The notes under the pieces are model-generated. The model saw nothing but the letters and a program-made list of their open reading frames with translations, was not told the origin of the DNA and did not search any database. The position numbers and the translations under genes are program-made. Below are positions 38,467-47,570 of a DNA stretch of 64,000 bases, in pieces. Source of the DNA: Fodinibius sp. Rm-B-1B1-1 (GTDB taxonomy: Bacteria > Bacteroidota > Rhodothermia > Balneolales > Balneolaceae); the NCBI RefSeq assembly GCF_038594945.1, contig NZ_JBCFYD010000001.1, positions 310,001-374,000 of the forward strand. Reading direction: 5' to 3'. The stretch's first letter is position 1. Every line of letters begins with the position of its first letter.

Positions 38467-39603
38467 TTATATTTTGATGAAAATTTTGCGCTTATAGAAG
38501 ATCCACATTATCAAAAGCCAGAACATCACATATAGCAGAGCAAACATCAGCGAGGCTACTGTTGGACTGGCAATAGATAGCAACAGATTATCATAAATAA
38601 AGCCCTTAATGGTCGTTTGTCCTTCGGAGGTATACACTGGAATAAGATATAGCAGCTTTGCAGTCAGACTCGAAAGTACATACACCGCCAAAGCGTTGAG
38701 ACCATATATTTTAAACGGTGTGGCCCATGCTTGGTATTTTTTCAGATCAATGAGCCAGTAGCTAAGCGCCAAAAAATGGAGCGCAAATCCCCCGGTAAAT
38801 AATACATAACTACTGGTCCACAATCCCTTATTAATGGGGAACCACTGATCAATAATTAATCCTGCCACAAGACCTACATTTCCATAAATAAACATGTAGA
38901 TGGCCTTGTCTTTGGGTGATTTTGAAGATCGTAAAAGCTGACCAGTTAACAATCCCAATATTACGGTACCAATAGCGGGAATCGTACTCAATAAACCTTC
39001 GGGCTCCCAACCCTGTTGCCACAAGTGACCGCCCATCACCAGCTGATCGATATAGGTGGCCAGGTTCCCTTCTTTAGTTAATACCCCGGCTCCATGTCCG
39101 GGCACAGGTACGGTCATCATCAACAGCCAATAACCACCTAATAAGGCTGCAACCCAATATATTAGTTGGCGAACCTTTCGAAATTCAAGATAAATAACCG
39201 ATGCAAACAGATAACAGAGTGCAATGCGTTGCAGTACACCCATAATCCGCATGGATGAGAAATCGTACAGCTGCAGCGGATCAAATCGTACGATTGGGAA
39301 AATGGTCATGAAAAGTCCAATCCCAAACAAAAGTACCGATCGCTTAAATACTTTCTTATAGATTTCAAGCTTGGACATGCCTTTTCCAAACATTTTACCA
39401 AAAGAATAGGCCATGGCCACCCCTACGATAAAAAGGAAAAAGGGAAACACGAGATCAGTAGGCGTCCAGCCATGCCATTGAGCATGTCTGAGCGGACCGT
39501 AGATATGCGACCAGCTACCCGGATTATTAACTAAGATCATTCCCGCAATTGTAATTCCCCGAAATACATCCAGCGAAACCAATCGCTCTTTTCTTTCGAC
39601 CAT
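38467..39603 (-). CDS. nagX: NagX-like acyltransferase (DUF5009 / heparan-glucosaminide N-acetyltransferase family)
   Basis: A polytopic inner-membrane protein of 378 residues with about ten helices. The start ERLVSLDVFRGITIAGMILVN and the TPTDLVFPFFLFIVGVAMAYS block define the family, which includes human HGSNAT and bacterial NagX. NagX proteins commonly sit beside amino-sugar uptake genes in Bacteroidota and other groups, and may modify or move GlcNAc-type sugars; the role is not well proven. It is convergent with anmK (17-base gap) and divergent from nagB, with a candidate LacI operator in the shared region. Confidence 0.85.
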   Translation of the reverse strand: MVERKERLVSLDVFRGITIAGMILVNNPGSWSHIYGPLRHAQWHGWTPTDLVFPFFLFIVGVAMAYSFGKMFGKGMSKLEIYKKVFKRSVLLFGIGLFMTIFPIVRFDPLQLYDFSSMRIMGVLQRIALCYLFASVIYLEFRKVRQLIYWVAALLGGYWLLMMTVPVPGHGAGVLTKEGNLATYIDQLVMGGHLWQQGWEPEGLLSTIPAIGTVILGLLTGQLLRSSKSPKDKAIYMFIYGNVGLVAGLIIDQWFPINKGLWTSSYVLFTGGFALHFLALSYWLIDLKKYQAWATPFKIYGLNALAVYVLSSLTAKLLYLIPVYTSEGQTTIKGFIYDNLLLSIASPTVASLMFALLYVMFWLLIMWIFYKRKIFIKI

Positions 39604-40002
39604 AAATTCTGATTACCTTAAATATCTATGTATGATGACAATGCTATTATTTTCCTACCAAAGCTTTATTGCCATCAAAAACTGCTCAAATAATTACACT
39701 AAATCTAACAATCTTTCAACGCATTCTTTTTTGGTTCGAGCCATTTGCCAAGCATAATATTTTTCAATTTTAGTGCGAAAAATGCCATACCTTTATTCAA
39801 ATACCGTTTTTAGGTCAACCATCTCTAAGACATAGGTGAAATACATGGAACAATAATCGCTTTTTGGAAGCCCTTCCAAAATTTTTCGTTATCAGTAATT
39901 CATATATTAACAGTTCACTCTTGATACAAGCTGAATATTTGAGCAGTCTGAAAAGATTACTGAGCTAAATTATTTCAACATCACATTAAATATAGAAACC
40001 AA
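39604..40002. other. Divergent control region between nagX and nagB
   Basis: These 399 bases lie between two divergent genes and hold no open frame I can support. The region contains the palindromic operator candidate at 39862-39881 and is otherwise AT-rich. Confidence 0.6.
39862..39881. promoter_or_regulatory. Candidate LacI-family operator upstream of nagB
   Basis: TTTTGGAAG and CTTCCAAAA flank a CC centre, giving 9-bp perfect arms. The core TGGAAGCCCTTCCA fits the same form as the sites at 43156, 50989 and 54414. It lies about 120 bases before the nagB ATG. It lacks the central CG found in the other three. Confidence 0.6.
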
Positions 40003-41931
40003 ATGGACTTTTTCGACTCGGAACATCGTCTTACTTATTACGAGAATATCCCAACCGAAGTATTTGAACATGCTACCGATGCTTCAAAAAGCGTAGCAAA
40101 AGAAATTGCCGACCTGATCCGCAGCCGTAACAAAGAGAATGAAACTACGGTGCTGGGACTTGCCACTGGATCTACACCAACTCAAATGTATGCTGAACTT
40201 GTGCGCATGCATAACGAAGAAGGACTTTCGTTTCAAAATGTAATCACTTTTAATCTGGATGAATACTATCCCATGAAACCGCAGTCGCTACAAAGCTATG
40301 TACGGTTCATGAATGAGCATTTATTTGATCATATTGACATTCCTGAAGAGCAAGTACACATCCCGGATGGTACCATTGCAGAAGAAAACGTGACGAAATA
40401 CTGCAAAAACTATGAGCAAAAAATAAAAGATGCCGGGGGCTTGGATATCCAGGTACTTGGTATTGGACGTACTGGTCATATTGGCTTTAATGAACCAGGA
40501 TCACGACCCGATTCGCGCACCCGGCTTATCACCCTTGACAGCATCACTCGGAAAGATGCCGCCAGTGATTTTTTCGGGGAAGAATACGTACCGCGCCGGG
40601 CAATTACTATGGGTGTTGGCACTATCTTAGATGCCGATCGCATTATCATGATGGCATGGGGCGAAGGAAAAGCGCCTATCATCAAAGAAGCAGTTGAAGG
40701 TCCTATTCGTGAACGTGTACCTGCTACTTATCTACAGGAACATGAAAACGCGCAAGTAATTTTAGATAAATCCTCTGCTGAGCACCTTACTCGTAAAAAA
40801 ACGCCCTGGCTTCTTACCAACTGTGACTGGGATGATAAATTGATCCGCAAAGCAGTTGTCTGGCTTTGCCAACAGGTTGATAAACCTGTTTTGAAGCTAA
40901 CGGATGAGGATTATAATGAACATGGCATGGGCGATCTGCTTACACAATACGGACCAGCCTACGATATCAATCTTAAAGTTTTCAATCAGCTTCAACATAC
41001 TATTACAGGCTGGCCGGGCGGTAAACCTAATGCTGAGGATGCTGACAGACCTGAACGTGCTGAGCCTTATCCCAAACGCGCGATTGTATTCAGCCCTCAT
41101 CCCGATGATGACGTCATTTCAATGGGCGGTACCCTAATTCGCCTGGTGGAACATGATCATGACGTCCATATAGCCTATCAAACTTCTGGAAATATTGCCG
41201 TTTTTGATGATGATGTAATCCGTTTTGTGGATTTTGTTTCGGAGTACAACGAAATGTTTGATATGGATCAAAAGGAAGCTAAAACCATGCTTTCTGATAT
41301 CAAAAAGTTTCTAAACCAAAAAGAACCGGCTGAAGTCGATTCCGATGAAATTAAACATATCAAAGGACTTATCCGCCGGGGTGAAGCAAAGGCAGCAGCA
41401 CGCTATTGCGGGGTGCCTGAAAACAAGCTTCACTTTTTAGATATGCCTTTTTATGAGACCGGCCGCGTAAAGAAAAAGCCACTTTCACAAGAAGATATCG
41501 ATATTATTGTTGAGCTTCTTCGTGACGTTAAGCCGCATCAGATTTATGCTGCAGGTGACTTATCTGATCCACACGGAACACACCAAGTTTGCCTGAAAGC
41601 GATACTGGCGGCAGTCGAAGAGTGTGAGGACGAGGATTGGATGAATGAATGTTATATCTGGTTGTACCGCGGTGCATGGCAAGAATGGGATATCAACGAG
41701 ATTGAGATGGCTGTACCGCTGAGCCCGCAAGAATTAAAGAAGAAACGACGTGCTATCTTTAAGCACCAATCCCAGAAAGACCGTCCATTGTTCCCTGGTT
41801 CCGATGAAAGAGAATTCTGGCAGCGCTCCGAACAGCGAAACCGCGGCACGGCACAACTCTATGATAAACTTGGTTTTGCCGAATACGAAGCCATTGAGGG
41901 CTTTGTACGATACCAGTCACTGGACCTTTAA
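40003..41931 (+). CDS. nagB: Glucosamine-6-phosphate deaminase fused to a PIG-L (LmbE) deacetylase domain
   Basis: Residues about 20-270 are NagB, which converts glucosamine-6-P to fructose-6-P and ammonia. LGLATGSTP (52-60), NLDEYYP and GIGRTGHIGFNEPGS are visible. The residue matching E. coli Asp141 is Thr here, which I believe is usual for this long NagB subgroup. Residues about 355-640 form a PIG-L/LmbE zinc deacetylase domain with SPHPDDD (His366) and a later GDLSDPHGTHQV. A deacetylase joined to a deaminase suggests GlcNAc-6-P goes to fructose-6-P in one protein; no nagA is in the window. Long NagB proteins like this occur across Bacteroidota. A LacI-type operator lies upstream and a strong terminator downstream. 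Confidence 0.9.
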   Translation: MDFFDSEHRLTYYENIPTEVFEHATDASKSVAKEIADLIRSRNKENETTVLGLATGSTPTQMYAELVRMHNEEGLSFQNVITFNLDEYYPMKPQSLQSYVRFMNEHLFDHIDIPEEQVHIPDGTIAEENVTKYCKNYEQKIKDAGGLDIQVLGIGRTGHIGFNEPGSRPDSRTRLITLDSITRKDAASDFFGEEYVPRRAITMGVGTILDADRIIMMAWGEGKAPIIKEAVEGPIRERVPATYLQEHENAQVILDKSSAEHLTRKKTPWLLTNCDWDDKLIRKAVVWLCQQVDKPVLKLTDEDYNEHGMGDLLTQYGPAYDINLKVFNQLQHTITGWPGGKPNAEDADRPERAEPYPKRAIVFSPHPDDDVISMGGTLIRLVEHDHDVHIAYQTSGNIAVFDDDVIRFVDFVSEYNEMFDMDQKEAKTMLSDIKKFLNQKEPAEVDSDEIKHIKGLIRRGEAKAAARYCGVPENKLHFLDMPFYETGRVKKKPLSQEDIDIIVELLRDVKPHQIYAAGDLSDPHGTHQVCLKAILAAVEECEDEDWMNECYIWLYRGAWQEWDINEIEMAVPLSPQELKKKRRAIFKHQSQKDRPLFPGSDEREFWQRSEQRNRGTAQLYDKLGFAEYEAIEGFVRYQSLDL

Positions 41932-41940
41932 AGAATAACA

Positions 41941-41975
41941 AACCTGCAAAGTTTAAGCACTTTGCAGGTTTTTAT
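41941..41975. terminator. Terminator between nagB and second lacI
   Basis: AACCTGCAAAGT (41941-41952) and ACTTTGCAGGTT (41959-41970) pair perfectly over 12 bp with a 6-base loop, followed by TTTATTT. It serves nagB on the plus strand. Confidence 0.9.
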
Positions 41976-41977
41976 TT

Positions 41978-42994
41978 CTAATTAGCCCCACAACTTTCTC
42001 GAACAATCAGTTCCGGCTCCAAATTTTCGTGGACAACTTGGCCATCTTTATCTTCTATCTGATTGATTAACAAATTTGCTGCCCATTTACCCTTTTTAGT
42101 AATAGGTTGTTTTACAGTTGTGAGAGACGGTATGGTGTATTGAGCAAAAGGGAGATCATCAAACCCAACCACTGCCATCTCATCAGGCACCGAAATGTTT
42201 TCAGCGTTAAGCGCTGACAGTGCTCCCATCGCCAATGTATCCCCTGTACAAAAAACAGCAGTGAGATCGTCTCTTTCATTAATCCAGCCCATCATCGTAT
42301 CGTATCCATTCTGCTGGGAATAATCACCAGTAGAAATTATATCCTCTTGCACCGTTATCCCCGCATCTTCATGGGCTTTTTTGTATCCAGTAAAGCGGTC
42401 AGCCGCCTCTTGCATATCCAGATCGGCAAGCATAATTCCAATATCTCGGTGACCAAGCTCAATAAGATGATTAGTAGCTTTATATGCCCCGGCAAAATTA
42501 TCTACATCAACAGAAACAAGGTTGGGATTAGCGGGACCATGTCCCACAAGAACCAAGGGAATATCACGGTCAGCAAGTTTATTAGCAACAACATCAGTCA
42601 CTTCTTGAGTTAACAGAATAAACCCGTCGAGTCGTTTATTATCAAGCACATACTCCTCAATATCAGATTCTAAATCAGAAGATATAGGAGACATCGAAAC
42701 GTAATATCCCTGTTGAATACATTCTTCAAATATTCCAAGATGTAACAACGACCAAAACCCATTGGCCAACGCTTCATCGCACCTCCGCGGTGCTAAAATG
42801 CCGATCTCATAACTTTGATTAGTTGCAAGCCCCCGAGCCACCGAACTGGGTCTATAATTATACTTTTCGACCACTTCCAACACTCGTTCACGAGCCTCAT
42901 CACTTACATTGGGATGATCATTTAACACCCTGGAAACGACAGACCGTGACACATATGCGAGCTTTGCAACTTCATCGATGCTTAATTTTTCCAT
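41978..42994 (-). CDS. LacI-family regulator of the amino-sugar region (second)
   Basis: The N-terminal helix-turn-helix (IDEVAKLAYVSRSVVSRVL) and hinge (ARGLATNQ) are followed by a sugar-binding-protein-like effector domain to residue 338. The hinge has the Leu-Ala pair that in this family inserts at a central CG step. The near-palindrome ATGGAACCGGTTACAT lies about 160 bases upstream of its start, with relatives before nagB, susC and the ROK operon. I infer autoregulation and control of the whole cluster; the inducer is likely a GlcNAc-derived compound. Convergent with nagB across a shared terminator. Confidence 0.9.
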   Translation of the reverse strand: MEKLSIDEVAKLAYVSRSVVSRVLNDHPNVSDEARERVLEVVEKYNYRPSSVARGLATNQSYEIGILAPRRCDEALANGFWSLLHLGIFEECIQQGYYVSMSPISSDLESDIEEYVLDNKRLDGFILLTQEVTDVVANKLADRDIPLVLVGHGPANPNLVSVDVDNFAGAYKATNHLIELGHRDIGIMLADLDMQEAADRFTGYKKAHEDAGITVQEDIISTGDYSQQNGYDTMMGWINERDDLTAVFCTGDTLAMGALSALNAENISVPDEMAVVGFDDLPFAQYTIPSLTTVKQPITKKGKWAANLLINQIEDKDGQVVHENLEPELIVRESCGAN

Positions 42995-43154
42995 AACTGT
43001 CTAAACAAAAAGATTTGTATCGTTAATTATCCATATTCTAACTTTGAATATTTTGAATATAATAGCCAGATAAACCTTTACCCGGCAACAAGTCAAGCCT
43101 CATTAACCGGGCCATTAATTCCTTTCAGGGTGCCGAGAAAATAAAACTCCAGAA

Positions 43155-43170
43155 ATGGAACCGGTTACAT
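43155..43170. promoter_or_regulatory. Candidate LacI operator upstream of second lacI
   Basis: ATGGAACCGGTTACAT matches its reverse complement at 14 of 16 positions, with a central CG. It lies between lacI (start 42994) and the end of the GH20 gene. Confidence 0.65.
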
Positions 43171-43258
43171 AATTAAAAAAGCTTACTATAAATACACAAC
43201 CTGTATAAATTTTATCTTATTCCAGCCTCTATTTAAAAAGAGTATGGCCTTTTCATAT

Positions 43259-45841
43259 TTATTTATTGATAATAACTGTTCGACCACCGCGCCCATCAGA
43301 ACTAAACGTGCGTATTTTAATGACCGGATCTCCTTCCAACACTACAGGATCAGTATATTCATTCGAATCAACAGAAGGCTTACTCCCATCCAGTGTGTAA
43401 CGGATGGTCAATCCCGGAAAAGCTGAATTGGCTTTAAGCGTATCACTTTCAATAACAGCTCCGGGTGGTGGCAGTCGATATTTCATCCCATTATGAAAAT
43501 AATCCATTCGCAGTAATTCTCGCTGACCAAGCCGGTTAGCGAACTCATTCCAATCTTTGCTCATTGCTTTTTTTCGATGATTGTGATCAACAATAGTTGC
43601 CCAATCCGGCTGCTGTGCCCAAGCGCGTTCGGCAAGACCAAACAATCGAGGCATTACCATGTATTCCATCCGGTCAGCACTTATTAATTTTTCACTCCAA
43701 AGCTGTCCCTGTAATCCTAAAATATTCTCGCGTCCTTCTTCGGTTAATTTTGTTGCATCCTCAAAAGCATCGTCAGGAATGGGGTTACCCATTACGTTTT
43801 GTTCGGCATTTTTATAAAGATCAAACGGGATAAATTCGTAAGGATACTGTGATCTCACAAATCCAGCCCAGTAGAGTCCAGGCTCTTGGGGATGGTTATT
43901 GTAGGCCAGATCAAAATAGAAATTTGAAGCCTGCGACATCACCACCTCATACCCATTGTTTGCAAGCTTGTACGCGTGATCTTCGGTACCACTTCCCCAA
44001 ATATTTGCCCATACATAAGGCTGTACTTTCCCGGCAAACTCTGGATCGGGCTTGGAACCGTCATCCCCTTCATCAAGTGCAATTTCTTCCCAGCCGGCCA
44101 TTGTCAGCCCACGTTCAGCTAACAGCTTTCGGATACGCTCAAAAAAGTAATCCGGCAGGTCATCCACATTATCCAAGTCATCATCATTTTCAATCAAATC
44201 ATTACAAGCCGGAGATTTCTCCCACGCTCCATGCGGCACTTCGTCACCGCCCATATGGATGGTAGATAACGGGGCCCCAGCCTCGGCATACATATCTATA
44301 ATTTCATCAATAACCGTCTCCATGAAGCGATAGGTTGAAGCCTGACACACGTTGATGACATTGTCATCCCAGTTTTGCACTGATCGATATTGCGAGCTAT
44401 CCTCCGGCTCGTGCAAGCGATAACGATTAGCTTTCCCAATTTTATCTTCGGATTTATACTGCTCATACCGCGATTTCATTGCCACTATAGCCGCCCGGGC
44501 ATGCCCCGGCACATCAATTTCGGGCATGACCTCAATATGACGTTCCGCCGCATATCGGAGTAGCTCTACAAATGTTTCCCGATCATATGAACCGCTGCCC
44601 GGTGATTTTTCCGGATTGGGACCAGAACCATAAGACGGTATTATGTGCTCCTGCTCTTCGGTCGTATGTCCACGCCGCCCTCCAATCTCGGTCAACTCAG
44701 GCAAAGATTCTACGGGCAAGCGCCATCCTTCATCATCGGTAAGATGAAAGTGGAAAGTATTTAGTTTATAAAACGCCATAACATCCAACAGCTTTTTTAC
44801 TGTAGCTGCGGACTGGAAATTCCGAGCGACATCTAAATGGAGGCCCCGATAGCTAAAACGCGGCTCATCTTTAATAGTTTGCGCATCCAATTCAATCAAA
44901 GATACCGGCGTTTGGTATGTCTTAGGAGGAAGCAATCCACGAAGGCTCTGAATACCATAGAAAATTCCCGATTTATCGGCTCCCGAAATTGTTATCTGTT
45001 CGGATGTAATAGACAATTCATACGCTTCTGACTGCTGAACATCCGAATCCAAGAGCAAAGCAATATCATTCTTTGAAGATATTCCCTCAATAGTTTTCAC
45101 CTCTCCATTAAACACCTTTGAAAGTTCATTTGACAAAAACTGAGCCTCTTTTTTCAACTCAGGCTGGTATCCAATACCAATAGACTTTGCTAATTTAAAT
45201 GTACCAGTACCCTGTTTTATAGATGTAGGTGTTGGTATGATTTGTCCAATCTTGTCAACAGGCATGTGAGTAAGCGAGGCATTCTTTTTGAATCGCCACT
45301 CAGCATTAGGAATAGACATATTGTCACCAGGCCCCCGCTTTAGCTGCTCTTCATCGGTAAATGGCAGGACTTTAGCATTTGATATAGAAATCGTTTCTTC
45401 ACTTGCATGATCTACAAAATATAACCCCGCCGGGGCATCTCCTTCTTTTATTTTAGATCCGGGAGCTTCAAAAGGTATAGTAAATTCTTCACCAGGAGAA
45501 ATGCCATTAAAATGATCGGTAGGCTCCAGCTTATAGAAATCCCCATTTATCAATGATATATCCACTTCTGATGGCACTGTTTCCTTGTCAATAACACCTA
45601 AATAATTAAAATAAAAAGTCCAGCCCGCATTCGGCAACGGTTCATCACCATTGTTTTTAAAAGTAAGCAAAGCTCGGTAACGAGCACCATCATCCAGAAA
45701 GTTGGTTTCTACTTTCCAAGTGACAGACACTTTGGACAGAACAGTAATTTTCTCAGTAGAATCAGGGGCTGATTGTGCAAAGCAATTGCCGACAATTATT
45801 ACACTTATTGCTATGAGACAGTAAAATAATCTAAATTTCAT
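43259..45841 (-). CDS. GH20 beta-N-acetylhexosaminidase (chitobiase type)
   Basis: This enzyme removes terminal beta-linked GlcNAc from chito-oligosaccharides. After a signal peptide (1-22, ending CFAQ) come a CHB_HEX carbohydrate-binding domain (about 35-190), a GH20b domain (about 205-330), the GH20 barrel (about 333-740, starting YRGLHLDVARNFQ) and a C-terminal CHB_HEX_C domain (about 785-855). The catalytic pair Asp533-Glu534 lies in HMGGDEVPHGAW. The four-domain order is that of Serratia-type chitobiase and differs from short NagZ-like enzymes. It is the last gene after susC and susD, 100 bases downstream of susD across a hairpin. Location is periplasmic or surface. Confidence 0.93.
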   Translation of the reverse strand: MKFRLFYCLIAISVIIVGNCFAQSAPDSTEKITVLSKVSVTWKVETNFLDDGARYRALLTFKNNGDEPLPNAGWTFYFNYLGVIDKETVPSEVDISLINGDFYKLEPTDHFNGISPGEEFTIPFEAPGSKIKEGDAPAGLYFVDHASEETISISNAKVLPFTDEEQLKRGPGDNMSIPNAEWRFKKNASLTHMPVDKIGQIIPTPTSIKQGTGTFKLAKSIGIGYQPELKKEAQFLSNELSKVFNGEVKTIEGISSKNDIALLLDSDVQQSEAYELSITSEQITISGADKSGIFYGIQSLRGLLPPKTYQTPVSLIELDAQTIKDEPRFSYRGLHLDVARNFQSAATVKKLLDVMAFYKLNTFHFHLTDDEGWRLPVESLPELTEIGGRRGHTTEEQEHIIPSYGSGPNPEKSPGSGSYDRETFVELLRYAAERHIEVMPEIDVPGHARAAIVAMKSRYEQYKSEDKIGKANRYRLHEPEDSSQYRSVQNWDDNVINVCQASTYRFMETVIDEIIDMYAEAGAPLSTIHMGGDEVPHGAWEKSPACNDLIENDDDLDNVDDLPDYFFERIRKLLAERGLTMAGWEEIALDEGDDGSKPDPEFAGKVQPYVWANIWGSGTEDHAYKLANNGYEVVMSQASNFYFDLAYNNHPQEPGLYWAGFVRSQYPYEFIPFDLYKNAEQNVMGNPIPDDAFEDATKLTEEGRENILGLQGQLWSEKLISADRMEYMVMPRLFGLAERAWAQQPDWATIVDHNHRKKAMSKDWNEFANRLGQRELLRMDYFHNGMKYRLPPPGAVIESDTLKANSAFPGLTIRYTLDGSKPSVDSNEYTDPVVLEGDPVIKIRTFSSDGRGGRTVIINK

Positions 45842-45859
45842 AAGAGACTTTTTATAAAA

Positions 45860-45902
45860 AAACGCTGTTGGTATCCCGTTATCTATTGGGATCCCAACAG
45901 CG
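45860..45902 (-). terminator. Hairpin between susD and GH20 genes
   Basis: CGCTGTTGGTATCCC (45863-45877) pairs with GGGATCCCAACAGCG (45888-45902), and on the minus strand is followed by six T residues. It can terminate susCD transcripts and so lower GH20 expression relative to susCD. Confidence 0.8.
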
Positions 45903-45941
45903 TGATTACAGTTTAAGATGGGTCACAGATATCTGTACAAA

Positions 45942-47534
45942 CTACTCAACATCCCACCATACACGGGTCACCATATCATTCTCACCCTGACGCTCAATTA
46001 CTTCATCGTAATTCTTAGCATTTAGAACGCCTTCTGTCCCTTCAGGATAAATTAAACGCCGAGGAATTTCACCGTTTGTTTGATTTCCGGCAGGAGGATC
46101 ATTGCTATCAACAAGGGCCGGCTCCAGATCGGGATACCCACTTCTTCGCCAGTTGCTCCAGGCTTCGATGCCGTTTAAGAACACTGCAGCCCAATACTGT
46201 TCGTTAATTTGCTCGAGCTTATCTCCAGTTGAACCGCCTGCATTAAACGGATTGTTCGCCAGGTAGTTATTAATATCACTATCAGCTATATCGGCACCTC
46301 CCTCCTCATCATAAAGCGAGAGATACTCCATCGCTGCACGAACGCCGTTTTCATAATGTGTCGCTGCAGCATCCGATGTCCAATTACGGGCAGCTAACTC
46401 CGCCAACATAAATTCCACCTCAGCATAGGTTTGGAAAAATGTAGGATCATCGAGGTCTATTAACATTGAGTTTACCCGTGCGTAGTTTGCAGTTGTCTCA
46501 TTAAAACTGTTGTGATCTTGAATTGAAGTTGCCGTATATCCGCTGGGAAATCCAACATACGCTGAGCTATCAGTTTCAGCATAAATACTCAACCTGGGAT
46601 CATTATTATTTTTCAACCAATCAACCATTGTCTGGGCTACATACTCGTGGTCCCCACCATCGTTCATAGCTTCACTGATTGCATTGGTATTAAGACCTGC
46701 TGGTCCAGAACTCGGGCCACTCTGATGTTGAATCATCGCAATATCATCATTACTCGTCATTACCCCGCCCGGTGCATCAATTGCTGCTAAAGCTTCGGTT
46801 TCGGCTTTACTTTCGTTCACCTTAACTAACCTAAGAGCTAATCGTAATCTAAGAGAGTTTCCAAATTTTTGCCACTGTGTGATATCGCCACCAAACATTA
46901 GGTCATTGCTGCCAAACATAGGTTGCGATGAATCAAACTGATTTACTGCCTCATCCAACTCAGTAAACATATCATTATATATTTCTTCCTGAGTATCATA
47001 GGCAGGAGTAAACTCTTGGTCAATTGCCCCTTTACCAGCTTCTGAATAGGGAGCATCACCATAGAGATCAGTTATACGATGGTAGATAAATACTCGCATA
47101 ATACGTGCCGTAGCCAGCATATTACCGACCTCTTCGCCCTCTTCTTTTCGCATTTCAAGCTGGTCAATTAGTCCCTCTATGTTCTTAACCTGTGCTCGTT
47201 GTGAATTACCAGTCCCAGAATAAGCAGTATTCCAAAAAGCTGTAAGCCAATCTACAACTTCTGTATAATTATTTCCGCCGCCAAAGAATGCATTGACTGT
47301 ATGTTGCGACACATTGGAACCATATAATAACTGAGCCCGCCATACCTCGTATCGTGTACCGGCAGCCGCAAGCTGAACGGTCGTAAGAAGCATACCAGGC
47401 TCAATAGAATTAGCCTGAGTCGGATCCTCATTCATATCTCCAAAATCACTTATTGAATCACAGGTCACAAATAATCCTGCAATAAGCAATATGGATACTA
47501 CATATTTTATTTTAGATAAGTATGATCGATTCAT
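45942..47534 (-). CDS. SusD/RagB-family glycan-binding lipoprotein (second)
   Basis: A 530-residue surface lipoprotein partner of the adjacent SusC. The lipobox is LIAGLFVTCDSI (Cys25, then Asp). The body matches the SusD-like_2 type, with EDPTQANSIEPG, then ATARIMRVFIYHRITDLYGDAPYSEA and NPFNAGGSTGDKLEQI. The late NGIEAWSNWRRSGYP is also typical of this group. It starts 36 bases after susC. From its neighbours (GH20 chitobiase, nagB, ROK kinase) the ligand is predicted to be chito-oligosaccharide or another GlcNAc-containing glycan. Confidence 0.92.
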   Translation of the reverse strand: MNRSYLSKIKYVVSILLIAGLFVTCDSISDFGDMNEDPTQANSIEPGMLLTTVQLAAAGTRYEVWRAQLLYGSNVSQHTVNAFFGGGNNYTEVVDWLTAFWNTAYSGTGNSQRAQVKNIEGLIDQLEMRKEEGEEVGNMLATARIMRVFIYHRITDLYGDAPYSEAGKGAIDQEFTPAYDTQEEIYNDMFTELDEAVNQFDSSQPMFGSNDLMFGGDITQWQKFGNSLRLRLALRLVKVNESKAETEALAAIDAPGGVMTSNDDIAMIQHQSGPSSGPAGLNTNAISEAMNDGGDHEYVAQTMVDWLKNNNDPRLSIYAETDSSAYVGFPSGYTATSIQDHNSFNETTANYARVNSMLIDLDDPTFFQTYAEVEFMLAELAARNWTSDAAATHYENGVRAAMEYLSLYDEEGGADIADSDINNYLANNPFNAGGSTGDKLEQINEQYWAAVFLNGIEAWSNWRRSGYPDLEPALVDSNDPPAGNQTNGEIPRRLIYPEGTEGVLNAKNYDEVIERQGENDMVTRVWWDVE

Positions 47535-47570
47535 AACAATAGAATTCTTTTTAGAATTTATTTGGTGCTC

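Noticed and set aside
40435-40505. Thr in place of the NagB residue equal to E. coli Asp141
   Set aside because: I considered a dead deaminase, but the GRTGHIGFNEPG form is, as far as I recall, normal in this long NagB subgroup, so I do not treat it as a defect.
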